From G965247775 sp965247775 (GTDB lineage Bacteria > Chloroflexota > Dehalococcoidia > Bin125): 64,000 nt of DNA. How positions within the stretch are numbered: the first letter of the stretch is position 1; every line of letters starts with the position of its first letter. This document shows positions 16,757-25,260 of this stretch, piece after piece. The notes under the pieces were generated by a model. It saw only the letters and a program-made list of their open reading frames with translations, was not told where the DNA came from and did no database searches. The stretch is from the NCBI GenBank assembly GCA_965247775.1, contig OZ252031.1:682001-746000 (forward strand), written 5' to 3'. The translations under genes and the position numbers were made by a program.

Positions 16757-16829
16757 CCTGGGCGGCGCCCGATCGGCCCGCCGCGCGCCGCGCGTGCGTG
16801 ACCCGCGGGCGCGGGCAGGAGGCGAAGCC

Positions 16830-18056
16830 GTGGATCTCGTCATTCGCAACACGCGCCTGCGGGACCGGGAAAGGGCGGTCGAGGTCGGGATCAGCGGCAA
16901 GCGTGTGGTCGCGATCGGGCCCTCGCTGGGCGCCGCCGATCGCACCATCGACGCCGCCGGCGGCCTCACCACCCCTGGCTTCGTCAACATCCACATCCAC
17001 CTGGACAAGGTGATGTCGCGCGACGCCGTCGACGAGGTCAGCGGCAGCTTCGACGACGCCGTCACGGGCACCATCGAACTCAGCCGCGACTACACCGTCG
17101 AGGGCATCGTGGAGCGGGCGGGCCCCGTCGTCGAACTGGCGGTTGGCTACGGCACCACCCACCTGCGGGCGTTCGCCGACATCGGTCCCACGGAGGGCCT
17201 CACCGCTCTGGAGGCGTTGCTGGATCTGAAACGCCGCTACGCGGACGTGATCGATATCGCGGTCGTCCCCTTTCCCCAGGCGGGCATCATCGCCCAGCCC
17301 GGAACGGAAATGTTGCTCAACGAGGCCATAGCAGCGGGCGCCGACGTCGTGGGCGGCATTCCCTGGATCGAATGGACCGACGCAGACGCCCGCCGCCACG
17401 TGGAGATCTGCTTCGACATCGCCCAGCGGACGGGGCGGCCGCTCCACTTCCTCGCCGACGAGACCGACGACGGCACCTCCCGCACCCTGGAGAGCATCGC
17501 CGTCACCGCCTTGCGCAGCGGCTTCGACGGCGGTATCACGGTCTCCCATGCCACCGCCATGGCCTCCTGGAACGGGGCCTACGCGGACAAAGTGCTGCGC
17601 CTGGCCCGCCGGGCCGGGCTCCACTTCGCATGCAACGCACACGAGAACCTGATGCTCATGGGCCGCTTCGACGCCGAGCCTGTGCGCCGCGGCATCCCGC
17701 GCGTCAACGAGATGCGGGCCCTGGACCTCAACGTCTGCAGCGCGCAGGACAGTGTGGCCGACCTCTTCTACCCCTTCGGCCGGATGAACCAGTTGGAGGT
17801 TGCCTGGGCGCTGGGCCACGCCATCCGCGCGCAGTCGCGCTCGGACATGGACTTCCTCTACGACGCCGTCACAGAGAACGCCGCCCGCGCCGCCGGGCTC
17901 GCCGGCTACGGCCTCAGGGAAGGCGCGCGCGCCGATCTCGTCGTCCTCGATGCTCCTTCGGTGCGCGAGGCGATTCGTTTCATGGGCCCCGTCCGCTATA
18001 CGATCCGCGCGGGCCTCATCACGGCGCAGAACGGTCGGGTCCTGCGTCGGGCCTAG
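16830..18056 (+). CDS. Cytosine-deaminase-like amidohydrolase
   Basis: A 408-residue amidohydrolase of the CodA/cytosine deaminase type. Motifs: VNIHIHLDKV (HxH), LHFLADETDD, TVSHATAMAS, and NVCSAQDSVADLFYPFG with the last metal Asp. The C-terminal beta domain ends ADLVVLDAP then TAQNGRVLR. Members deaminate or hydrolyse cyclic amidines and amides such as cytosine, isoguanine or triazine derivatives. The GTG at 16830 is chosen because AGGAGG lies 8 bases upstream and VDLVIRNTRL is the family start. Same strand and close to the RidA/ACMSD-like pair, suggesting breakdown of a nitrogen-containing compound (inference). Confidence 0.9.
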   Translation: MDLVIRNTRLRDRERAVEVGISGKRVVAIGPSLGAADRTIDAAGGLTTPGFVNIHIHLDKVMSRDAVDEVSGSFDDAVTGTIELSRDYTVEGIVERAGPVVELAVGYGTTHLRAFADIGPTEGLTALEALLDLKRRYADVIDIAVVPFPQAGIIAQPGTEMLLNEAIAAGADVVGGIPWIEWTDADARRHVEICFDIAQRTGRPLHFLADETDDGTSRTLESIAVTALRSGFDGGITVSHATAMASWNGAYADKVLRLARRAGLHFACNAHENLMLMGRFDAEPVRRGIPRVNEMRALDLNVCSAQDSVADLFYPFGRMNQLEVAWALGHAIRAQSRSDMDFLYDAVTENAARAAGLAGYGLREGARADLVVLDAPSVREAIRFMGPVRYTIRAGLITAQNGRVLRRA

Positions 18057-18151
18057 ACCGGCCGCGGCTCCCCGGCGGCGTCCGCAGCCCGCCGCGACCC
18101 GAGGCTCTACGCTGGGCCGGATCGAACGGGCCCGATCGGAAGGGGGCGAAC

Positions 18152-18532
18152 ATGCCGGGAATCCGCGCCATCGTGGAGGTGGTTCTGCGAGTGGCCGACA
18201 TGGAGGAGTCGCTACGCTTCTACCGGGACGCCCTGGGACTGGAGGTGTTCTCGCCCCCAGACCTCCCCGGCAAGTTCTTGCGCGTCGGCGACAAGGAAGC
18301 GATCCCCATGCAGATCGTCCTCGTTCCCGGGGGCGCTACGGCCGCGGGACCGTCCTCGCTTCACCACCTTGGCCTCGAGGTCGAGCCGCAGGATTGGCAA
18401 CCGCTGCGCGCCCGCCTCGAGGGGCTCGGCCACGCCACGCGCGACGGCGCTCACCCCTTCATGGCCGTCGACGCCTTCTACATCGACGATCCGGACGGCA
18501 ACGAAGTGGAGATCGCCGCGCCTCGCTCCTGA
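18152..18532 (+). CDS. VOC-family (glyoxalase/dioxygenase fold) protein
   Basis: A 126-residue vicinal-oxygen-chelate protein with two beta-alpha-beta-beta-beta modules. RAIVEVVLRVADMEESLRFY opens the first, HHLGLEVEP supplies a metal-ligand His, and FYIDDPDGNEVEIAAP closes the second with the conserved Glu. Members are glyoxalases, extradiol dioxygenases, epimerases or resistance proteins. The ATG has a GGAAGGGGG site upstream. A TACGCT hexamer at 18110-18115 could be a -10 element, so it may have its own promoter although it follows the amidohydrolase by 95 bases. Confidence 0.88.
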   Translation: MPGIRAIVEVVLRVADMEESLRFYRDALGLEVFSPPDLPGKFLRVGDKEAIPMQIVLVPGGATAAGPSSLHHLGLEVEPQDWQPLRARLEGLGHATRDGAHPFMAVDAFYIDDPDGNEVEIAAPRS

Positions 18533-18569
18533 GCGCATCGCTGCTTCCCGCTGCCGCTCGCCCGCGCGC

Positions 18570-19283
18570 TCAGCCCGGCGCGTAGAGCCGGAAGCCGTAG
18601 TCGTTGTAGCGGGCGCTCGGCCGCAGGCTGGAGCGGGCCGAGACGCGGGTGAACTTCACCCGGTGGCGCCAGGATCCGCCCCGGCTCGCCCGCCGCCGAT
18701 CGTCGTCCGCGGGGTAAGACGCGTCCGTCGTGCCCTCCGCCCCGGCCGTGTAGAGGTTCGCGCACCACTCGTGCACGTTCTCGGCCATGCAGCGCAGGCC
18801 GTAGCCGTTGGCGCAGGCCGCGCGTGGAATGTGGGGGCCGCTGGCCTCGGCTACAAAGGCGAGGGGGGCGTAGCGCTCCGGCTCGATCTCGCCCCAGGGC
18901 CAGTCCCCTCCTGCGCGCCCGCCCAGCGCGGCGAATTCCCGCTCCGCCTCGCTTGGCAGCCGCAGCGGGATGCCGCTGGCCTGCGCGAGCCAGGCACAGT
19001 AAGCGAGCGCCTCGTGCCAGGAGACGCCGACCACGGGCTGCTCGGCTTGGTTGAAGCGCGGCTCCTCGAAGAACCGGGGCGGCCTCGCCTCGCTGTGGGC
19101 CATGAAGACGGCGTACTCGGCGTTGCAGACGGGCCTGGGGGCCGCGCGGAACGGGCTCACCCGCACCGTGCGGGCGGGCCGCTCGTCGGGCCGCCGGTCG
19201 TCGCGCCCCATCACGAATTTTCCCCCCGAGATCGCGATCAGCGGAGGCGGGCGGATCCGGGCGGCGGTGGGTGTGCGATCCAT
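18570..19283 (-). CDS. SUMF1/formylglycine-generating-enzyme-fold protein lacking the catalytic cysteines
   Basis: A 237-residue FGE-sulfatase-fold domain: LIAISGGKFVMGRDDRRPDE, CNAEYAVFMAHSE, QPVVGVSWHEALAYCAW, LRLPSEAEREFAA, ENVHEWCANLY, SRGGSWRH and a closing YNDYGFRLY. True FGE enzymes carry two Cys after the RGGSW motif; here that stretch reads RHRVKFTRVSARSS, without Cys, so aldehyde-generating activity is unlikely. It may be a binding protein, or act with an amino-acid-modifying system as EgtB- and PvdO-like relatives do. The ATG at 19283 starts the conserved part. Two strong hairpins lie just upstream. Confidence 0.85.
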   Translation of the reverse strand: MDRTPTAARIRPPPLIAISGGKFVMGRDDRRPDERPARTVRVSPFRAAPRPVCNAEYAVFMAHSEARPPRFFEEPRFNQAEQPVVGVSWHEALAYCAWLAQASGIPLRLPSEAEREFAALGGRAGGDWPWGEIEPERYAPLAFVAEASGPHIPRAACANGYGLRCMAENVHEWCANLYTAGAEGTTDASYPADDDRRRASRGGSWRHRVKFTRVSARSSLRPSARYNDYGFRLYAPG

Positions 19284-19312
19284 CGGGCGCAGTCTAGGCG
19301 TCGTCACACGAA

Positions 19313-19342
19313 GGAGCCGGGCGCATTGCTGCGCCCGGCTCC
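19313..19342. terminator. Perfect 13-bp hairpin
   Basis: GGAGCCGGGCGCA (19313-19325) pairs with TGCGCCCGGCTCC (19330-19342) around TTGC. It lies between the small membrane-protein gene (ends 19393, minus) and the SUMF1-fold gene (starts 19283, minus). It could end transcription of the former or shape the latter's leader. No strong T-run is present on either side. Confidence 0.5.
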
Positions 19343-19355
19343 CCGGGACTGGACC

Positions 19356-19383
19356 GCGGGCGCGCCAACCGGGGCGCGCCCGC
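19356..19383. terminator. Perfect 11-bp hairpin
   Basis: GCGGGCGCGCC (19356-19366) pairs with GGCGCGCCCGC (19373-19383) around AACCGG. It ends 9 bases before the stop of the small minus-strand gene at 19393 and forms a tandem pair with the hairpin at 19313-19342, so termination on the minus strand is the likely role. Confidence 0.5.
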
Positions 19384-19392
19384 ATGACACCA

Positions 19393-19658
19393 CTAGCGGA
19401 CGACGTAGCCGGCGGCGGGGTCGTAGACGGCGATTTCGGGCAGAACGTTGCTGGTGAGGTCCAGGGAGCGCGTCGCCGAGGCGACGACCGTCGTGGGCTC
19501 GCTGCTCGGTGCGTTCGCTGGCGTGCGGTCGTCGCCGCTCAGGCTGAGCGCCCGTGCGATGCCGACGGCTGCCGTCACCACGGCGACAGCCACGGGGGCC
19601 ATGCGCGCGCATCGGGTTCTGGCGGGGGAACGGAAGGATATGCGGGAAAGCTAGCCAT
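19393..19658 (-). pseudogene. Small single-pass membrane protein, one frameshift
   Basis: The ATG at 19658 has a good AAAGGAA site and reads MASFPAYPSVPPPEPDARAW, then the frame ends at a TGA. Adding one base to the C run near 19606 joins it to VAVAVVTAAVGIARALSL (a membrane segment) and a tail ending EIAVYDPAAGYVVR. The repaired protein is about 88 residues, with a short proline-rich cytoplasmic end, one transmembrane helix and a Ser/Thr-rich outer part. Two hairpins follow the stop. No family is recognised. The frameshift looks like a homopolymer error. Confidence 0.5.
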
Positions 19659-19816
19659 GACGAATTCCTTTGTGAACTGTGGCCCTGGAGGTCGGGTGCG
19701 GCCCCACCATGTGCGCCGCCGCCTGCGTCCTCCATGGCGTTTCTCACGCAAGCGCCCACTTCGCCGGTGAGCCCGCAACAGTGCTGTTCCGGTGCCGGTG
19801 CGGCCGCCCGCGAGCC

Positions 19817-20754
19817 TCAGAGGCCGGCGACCTGCGGCAGGATCTCCCGCCCGATGTAGTCCAGGACTTCGTCCGTCTCCACGAACAGCAGCTGGAGCTG
19901 CACTTCGTCGACGCCCTGATCGGCCAGCCGCCCGATGAAGTCGACGACGGCGTCCGTGCCCGGCTCGAACAGCGGCTCCACCGCGAACTGCTGCTGCGGG
20001 GTCTGGTCCGTGAACATCTCGTCGATCCGGCGCTGCGCTTCGGTCACGAAGGCCGGCGAGGGGCCCACGAGGCCCAGCAGCTCAAACGAGCGCCGCAGCG
20101 ACCCGGGATCCCGGCCCGCTGCCTCGCAGGCCCGCCCGAGCACACCGTTCTTCTCGGCGAACGTCGTTAGGGGGAGCTGCCCCACGTGCCACTCATCGGC
20201 GTAGGCGTGGCCAGTGGGATCGTGCGGCGCACTCCGCCGCCGCCGATCAGCAAGGTCGGGCGCCCAGCTAGGGGCTTGGGATGGCAGTAAGCCCCGTCGA
20301 TCGCGTAGTGCTCCCCGCGAAACGTCGCCGGACCGGGACCCCAGAGTGCGCGAATCACCTGAACCGCCTCGCTCAGCCGGTCCAGGCGCTCCCCGATCGG
20401 CGGGAAGGGGAAGCCCAGCGCCGCGTGCTCCGGGGCGAACCAGCCTGCCCCCACTCCCAGCACGTAGCGTCCGCCGCTGATCTCGTCCAGATGCACCGCC
20501 GTTCGGGCGAGATGCACCGGATGGCGGAAGGTGATCGGCGACACCAGCGGTCCGAAGCGCAGGCGCTGGGTGTCCGTCGCCGCGATCGCCGCCAGCATCA
20601 GCGCGTCCGGCGACGCCGCCTCGGGGCGGGCGGTGAAGAAGTGGTCGCTGTGGAAGACGGAGGTGAAGCCCAGCCGCTCGGCAGCCCCCAGGATGCGACG
20701 CCAGCGGTCGACCGTGAGGCCCAGATGACTGGGAACGCCGAGGCCGATCTCCAT
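19817..20754 (-). pseudogene. LLM-class F420/FMN-dependent oxidoreductase, one frameshift
   Basis: A luciferase-like oxidoreductase of about 312 residues once joined. N-terminal part: MEIGLGVPSHLGLTVDRWRR, FTSVFHSDHFF, RLRFGPLVSPITFRHPVHLA and GGRYVLGVGAGWF, all typical of F420-type LLM enzymes. The frame shifts near 20215, after LLIGGGGVRRTI; the C-terminal part continues YADEWHVGQLPLTTF to the stop at 19817. One missing base repairs it. It stands alone on the minus strand between the small membrane protein and the divergent cyclase gene. Confidence 0.82.
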
Positions 20755-20917
20755 CGCCGCAGGATAAGGCAGCCCGGCCGTTGCGCAGCACGTGCCGCCG
20801 CCCAGGCCCGAGCGTCTGCACTCCGTTGGTCGTTTCTCTATCCTCTACGCCAACGCGCTCGAAGGCCGCCGCGCACGCTCTCTACTGCGCGGCCGCTCGA
20901 TCTGGGAGGATGGCATC

Positions 20918-21691
20918 GTGGCGAGACGAATTGTGGATCTATCGATGGTGACGGACAGCGATCCGAGCCCGCTCATGAACGTCAAGGTCACGCATCTGGG
21001 GCACGAACTCGGCGCCATCGAAGACCAGAAGTACTACGACATTGACCCCGCCGACTGGCCCTTCCCCGGCAAGAGCTACGCCGACGACTTCGTCGAGATG
21101 AGCAGCCACGCCGGCACCCACATGGATGCCCCTTACCACTACGGCCCCCAGACTATCCCCGGTGGCGAGCGCCCAAAGTACATCGACGAGTGGCCGCTGG
21201 AGTGGTGCTTCGGTCCCGGCGTCGTGCTCGACATCCGCGGCCTGTCCGACGGCGCCGAGGTCGGCCCGCAGGAGGTGGAGCAGAAGTTCAAGGAGATGAA
21301 CTACGACCTCCAGCCCCGCGACGTCGTGCTGGTCATGACCGGCAACGACAAACTCTGGGGCAGCGAGGAGTACCTCACCTGCGGCGGCCACCTGGGCCGT
21401 GACGCCCTCAAGTGGATCCTGGAGCACGACATCAAGCTCGTCGGCACCGATTCCTGGTGCTTCGACCGCTCCTACGCCGCCTGGTCCGCCGACTACCTCA
21501 AGCACGACCGGGACGCCAGCTACCTCTGGCCCTGCCACCTGCTGGGGCTGGAGATGGAGTACGTCCACGTGGAGAAGATGGCCCACCTGGACGAGTTGCC
21601 GCCCTCCGGCTTCACCGTCTATGCCTTCCCCATCAAGATCTCGCAGGGCACGGCCGGCTTCGTACGGGCCGTCGCCTTCATCGACGATTAG
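20918..21691 (+). CDS. Cyclase-family (kynurenine-formamidase-like) metal hydrolase
   Basis: A 257-residue cyclase/KynB-like protein. The signature HAGTHMDAPYHYG carries the metal-binding His and Asp residues (HxGTHxDxPxH). VVLDIRGLSDGAEVGPQE, DVVLVMTGNDKLWG and LVGTDSWCFDR follow as in the family. Members hydrolyse formamides, cyclic imides or lactams with a divalent metal. The GTG at 20918 is chosen for GGAGGA eight bases upstream and the family start ARRIVDLSM. A TATCCT hexamer at 20839-20844 could be a -10. A distinct second cyclase lies at 49667-50617. Confidence 0.88.
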   Translation: MARRIVDLSMVTDSDPSPLMNVKVTHLGHELGAIEDQKYYDIDPADWPFPGKSYADDFVEMSSHAGTHMDAPYHYGPQTIPGGERPKYIDEWPLEWCFGPGVVLDIRGLSDGAEVGPQEVEQKFKEMNYDLQPRDVVLVMTGNDKLWGSEEYLTCGGHLGRDALKWILEHDIKLVGTDSWCFDRSYAAWSADYLKHDRDASYLWPCHLLGLEMEYVHVEKMAHLDELPPSGFTVYAFPIKISQGTAGFVRAVAFIDD

Positions 21692-21730
21692 GGCCCGCCC
21701 GCCGGCGCGGGCGCGCGTAGCGCAGTCCGA

Positions 21731-22480
21731 TCACTCCAGCGCGTTCGCGCCCAGCCCTTCCAGCGCCAGCCCGTAGCCCAGATAGCGCTCCAACTGGTCG
21801 CGCAGTTGCCGCGCGAAGAGCAGTCGGGTGTAGCGCAGCGTCAGCTCCGGCTGCCGTAGCAGCTGCGCGGCCAGCTCGCGCGCGCGCGGCAGCAATTGCT
21901 CGCGCGGCAGCACCTCCGCCACCAACCCCAGCTCCAGCGCCCGCCGCGCCTCCAGCCTCTCGCCCGTCAGCAGGAAGTAGCGACCCCGGTTCCAGCCCAG
22001 CAGCAGCGGCAGCACGACGTGCATGCCGTCGCCCGGTACCAGCCCGTGCTGGAAGTGGGCGCTGTCCTGGAAGGCCGCCGTCTCCGCCGCCAGCACGATG
22101 TCCGACAGCAGCGGGATCTCCGCGTGCCGGTAGGCCGGCCCGTTCACCGCCGCGATCACCGGAACCTCAATGCGTAGCAAGTTCCCCAGCAGCGCCCGCC
22201 CCTGCCGGAACACCCGGTCCCACTCGCCCGCCGGCATCCCGCGCAGGAAGCCCGCCGTCCCTTGCGGGCCGGAGAACTCCTCCCCCGTCCCCGTCATGAT
22301 CACGATGCGGTTTCCCCCGTCCGTCGCGATCTCATTGAAGGCCGCGCCGAACTCCCCATGCGCCACGCTGCCCCAGCGCAGGGGACCGCCCTCCGTGTGG
22401 AAGGTCAACTCCAGCACCCCGTCCTGACGCTCCATCACGATCGTCTCGTAGCGGTTGCGGTACTCCTCGAATGTGCTCAC
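21731..22480 (-). CDS. Enoyl-CoA hydratase/isomerase (crotonase) family protein
   Basis: A 249-residue crotonase-fold protein. VLELTFHTEGGPLRWG, RIVIMTGTGEEFSGPQG (oxyanion-hole region) and PVIAAVNGPAYRHAEIPLLS are the expected segments. The usual G-G-G of the second oxyanion loop is changed and the two classical Glu residues are not obvious, so the reaction may not be hydration. The start is GTG 22480 with GGGAGA upstream. It is a single minus-strand gene, diverging from the tandem LLM pair. Confidence 0.87.
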   Translation of the reverse strand: MSTFEEYRNRYETIVMERQDGVLELTFHTEGGPLRWGSVAHGEFGAAFNEIATDGGNRIVIMTGTGEEFSGPQGTAGFLRGMPAGEWDRVFRQGRALLGNLLRIEVPVIAAVNGPAYRHAEIPLLSDIVLAAETAAFQDSAHFQHGLVPGDGMHVVLPLLLGWNRGRYFLLTGERLEARRALELGLVAEVLPREQLLPRARELAAQLLRQPELTLRYTRLLFARQLRDQLERYLGYGLALEGLGANALE

Positions 22481-22618
22481 CGGCGTCTCTCCCTCGCTGC
22501 GCGGCGCGGCATGGCACAGCCTAGTGTGGCGGCGAATCCCCCCGGCCCGGCGCACCGGCAGTGTTAGCCTGCCGGTGCGGGCCGAGACCGACGCCGGGGG
22601 CCCGTAGGGAGCAGCCGC

Positions 22619-23875
22619 ATGGCCGTCAAGCTCATCCTCCAGCTCTACCCCGTCATGCCCGCCAAAGACGAAGCCGAGCGCGAAGCCCTGCGGCCCCTGG
22701 GCCGCAACGCCGAGCGCTACCACGAGGTCGTCGAGGGCATGGGCGACATCGTCAAAGCCGCCGACGACCTCGGCTTCTGGGGCCTCACCTGGATCGAGCA
22801 CCACTTCCACTCCGAGGGCTATGAACTCAACCCTTCACCAGGAATCATGAACGCCTTCTACGCCAGCCAGGTGAAGCAGCTGCGCATGGGCCAGCTGGGC
22901 TACGTCATGGGCGCCCAGAACCCCATCCGGGTCGCCGAGGAGACCGCCACCCTCGACCACCTCACCAACGGCAAGTACTTCGTCGGCTTCGCCCGCGGCT
23001 ATCAGTCGCGTTGGACCAACATCCTCGGCCAGCAGTACGACGCCCGCGCCGCCGTCACCGAGGGCGGCATGGGTCCCGAGGGCGAGGCGCAGCGCCTCGC
23101 CGACGACGAACGCAACCGCCGCATCTTCGAGGACCAGATCGACCTCGTGCTCAAGGCCTGGACGCAGGACCTCGTGCGCCACCAGAGCGAGTTCCTGGAG
23201 GTGCCCTACCCCTACGAGACCGGCGTCGAGCACTACCCCGCCCGCGAGGCCGCGCGGCGCTTCGGCGCTCCTGGCGAGGTCGGCGCCCACGACGAGATCC
23301 GCGCCGTCTCGGTCGTCCCCGCCCCCTACCAGAAGCCCCATCCGCCCGTCTTCATCAGCAGCAGCGCCAGCCTGGAGACCGTGGAGTACGCCGCCAAGCG
23401 CGACTTCAACGTTGGGTACTTCCTCGACATCGACAAGCTGAAGTCCCGCGCCGAACTCTACCGCGACATCGCCGCGAGCGAGGGCCGCCACTACTCCCTC
23501 GGCAAGCGCCAGGCCAATTTCCGCTGGTTCCACCCCGCCTACGACCCCGCCGACTACGACGACCGTGTCCTCAGATACGACGTGGAGATCTTCAAGAACT
23601 TCATCAGTTCCTTCTTCCCCCGCACCCACTTCCGCCCGCCCTCCAGCCCCTCCGGATGGGTCCAGACGATCAAGGACAGCGGCATGTGGATCCTGGGCGA
23701 CGACCTGGAGGCGCAGAAGCGCGCCCTCGTCCGCGAGTGGGAAGAGGTTCCCGCCGAATACCTCATGTTCATCTGGCACTATGCCCAGCAGCCCAAGGAA
23801 CAGGTCATCGCCGAGATGGAGACCTTCGTGGAGCAGGTCTACCCCGAGATCCGGGACGCTTACCCGGACGACTAG
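22619..23875 (+). CDS. LLM-class flavin-dependent oxidoreductase, YPVxPA subfamily, tandem copy 1
   Basis: A 418-residue luciferase-like protein. It starts MAVKLILQLYPVMPAKDEAE; internal marks are TWIEHHFHSEGYELNPSPG, MGQLGYVMGAQNPIRVAEET, FVGFARGYQSRWTN and the C-terminal WHYAQQPKEQV. These define a subfamily with four members here (also 23901, 45131, 48252). TIM-barrel LLM enzymes use reduced FMN or F420, often to oxygenate or desulfurise organic molecules. AGGGAGC precedes the ATG. The next gene, 25 bases on, is a close paralogue, so this is a tandem duplication. Confidence 0.93.
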   Translation: MAVKLILQLYPVMPAKDEAEREALRPLGRNAERYHEVVEGMGDIVKAADDLGFWGLTWIEHHFHSEGYELNPSPGIMNAFYASQVKQLRMGQLGYVMGAQNPIRVAEETATLDHLTNGKYFVGFARGYQSRWTNILGQQYDARAAVTEGGMGPEGEAQRLADDERNRRIFEDQIDLVLKAWTQDLVRHQSEFLEVPYPYETGVEHYPAREAARRFGAPGEVGAHDEIRAVSVVPAPYQKPHPPVFISSSASLETVEYAAKRDFNVGYFLDIDKLKSRAELYRDIAASEGRHYSLGKRQANFRWFHPAYDPADYDDRVLRYDVEIFKNFISSFFPRTHFRPPSSPSGWVQTIKDSGMWILGDDLEAQKRALVREWEEVPAEYLMFIWHYAQQPKEQVIAEMETFVEQVYPEIRDAYPDD

Positions 23876-23900
23876 CGCAAGCGGGGGAGAAGAGGTTCGC

Positions 23901-25169
23901 ATGACGGTCAAGGTCATCATTCAGCTCTACCCCGTGCTGCCCGCCAAAGACGAGGCCGAGCGTCGCGCCCGCCGGCCCCTCGGCCGCGACCGCGACCTCT
24001 ACCACACCGTCGTCCACGACATGACGGACATCATCAAGGCCGCCGATGACCTCGGCTACTGGGCCCTCACCCAGATCGAGCACCACCTGCATTCCGAGGG
24101 CTACGAGATCGGACCCTCCCCCGGCATCCTCAACGCCTACTGGGCCAGCCAGGTGAAGAACCTGCGCATGGGCCAGCTGGGCTACGTCATGACCACCCAG
24201 CACCCGATCCGCGTCGCCGAGGACACCGCCATTCTCGACCACCTCACACGGGGGAAGTTCATCGTCGGCTTCGCCCGCGGCTATCAGTCCCGCTGGACGG
24301 AGATCCTCGGCCAGCACTACGGCAGCCGCGCCACCGTCGCAGGAGCCGCCGACCCGGCCGCGGGCGCCACCGAAGGCAGCATCGCCGCCCAGCGCGAGGC
24401 CGACGACGCCCTCAACCGCCGCATCTTCCAAGACCAGGTCGATCTCGTCGTCAAGGCCTGGACCCAGGACCTGCTGCGGCACGAGGGCGAGTTCTTCCAG
24501 GTCCCCTACCCCTACGCCGAGGGCGTCCGCGGCTACCCCGCCGCCGACCTCGCGGCCGAGTTCGGCGTCCCCGGCGAGGTCGGGCCCGACGGCGAGATCC
24601 GCGGCGTCGCTGTCACCCCCGCCCCCTACCAGCGGCCCCACCCGCCCGTCTTCATCAGCAGCGCCACCAGCCTGGAGTCCGTCGACTTCGCCGCCAAGCG
24701 TGGTTTCAACATCGGCTACTTCGTCGACATCGACAAGCTGGAGGAGCGCGCCCACCGCTATGTCGAGGTTGCGAAGGCGGAGGGCCGCAGCGCCCGCCTC
24801 GGCCAGGGCCAGGCCAACATCCGTTGGGTCCACTTCGGGCCCGACCGCGCCACCTTCGACGAGCAGCTGCGCCGCTACGACCTGGACATCTACAAGAACT
24901 TCTATAGTCGCTTCTTCACCGGCTCCCACTTCGACTACGCTCAGTCCGAACAGGCCTGGATCGAGTCCATCAAGAACAGCGGCCTCTTCTACGGCGGCAC
25001 CGCCGACGACGTCAAGCGCGCCCTCGTCGCCGAGTGGAAGCGCGTCCCCGCCGAGTACCTGATCATCATCTGGCACTACGCCCAGCAGCCCAAGGATGAG
25101 GTGATCCGAGAGATGGAGGCCTTCATGCGTGAGGTTTACCCCGAGATCAAGGATGCCTATCCCGCCTAG
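23901..25169 (+). CDS. LLM-class flavin-dependent oxidoreductase, YPVxPA subfamily, tandem copy 2
   Basis: A 422-residue paralogue of the preceding gene. Shared marks: MTVKVIIQLYPVLPAKDEAE, LTQIEHHLHSEGYEIGPSPG, MGQLGYVMTTQHPIRVAED, FIVGFARGYQSRWTE and WHYAQQPKDEVIREME. It has a longer Ala/Gly-rich insertion near residues 150-165. Stretches of DNA are also shared between the copies. GGGGGAGAAGAGG upstream gives the ribosome site. The amidase at 25261 follows after 91 bases with its own TATAGT hexamer, so the unit may end here. Confidence 0.93.
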   Translation: MTVKVIIQLYPVLPAKDEAERRARRPLGRDRDLYHTVVHDMTDIIKAADDLGYWALTQIEHHLHSEGYEIGPSPGILNAYWASQVKNLRMGQLGYVMTTQHPIRVAEDTAILDHLTRGKFIVGFARGYQSRWTEILGQHYGSRATVAGAADPAAGATEGSIAAQREADDALNRRIFQDQVDLVVKAWTQDLLRHEGEFFQVPYPYAEGVRGYPAADLAAEFGVPGEVGPDGEIRGVAVTPAPYQRPHPPVFISSATSLESVDFAAKRGFNIGYFVDIDKLEERAHRYVEVAKAEGRSARLGQGQANIRWVHFGPDRATFDEQLRRYDLDIYKNFYSRFFTGSHFDYAQSEQAWIESIKNSGLFYGGTADDVKRALVAEWKRVPAEYLIIIWHYAQQPKDEVIREMEAFMREVYPEIKDAYPA

Positions 25170-25260
25170 CCTCGAGGCCCCGCCCCGCTCGCGCGGCGGA
25201 TCTCCGCCCGCCCTCCCCTATAGTGCCCCCACTCACAACGACCAGTCAGCCGGGGACGCC

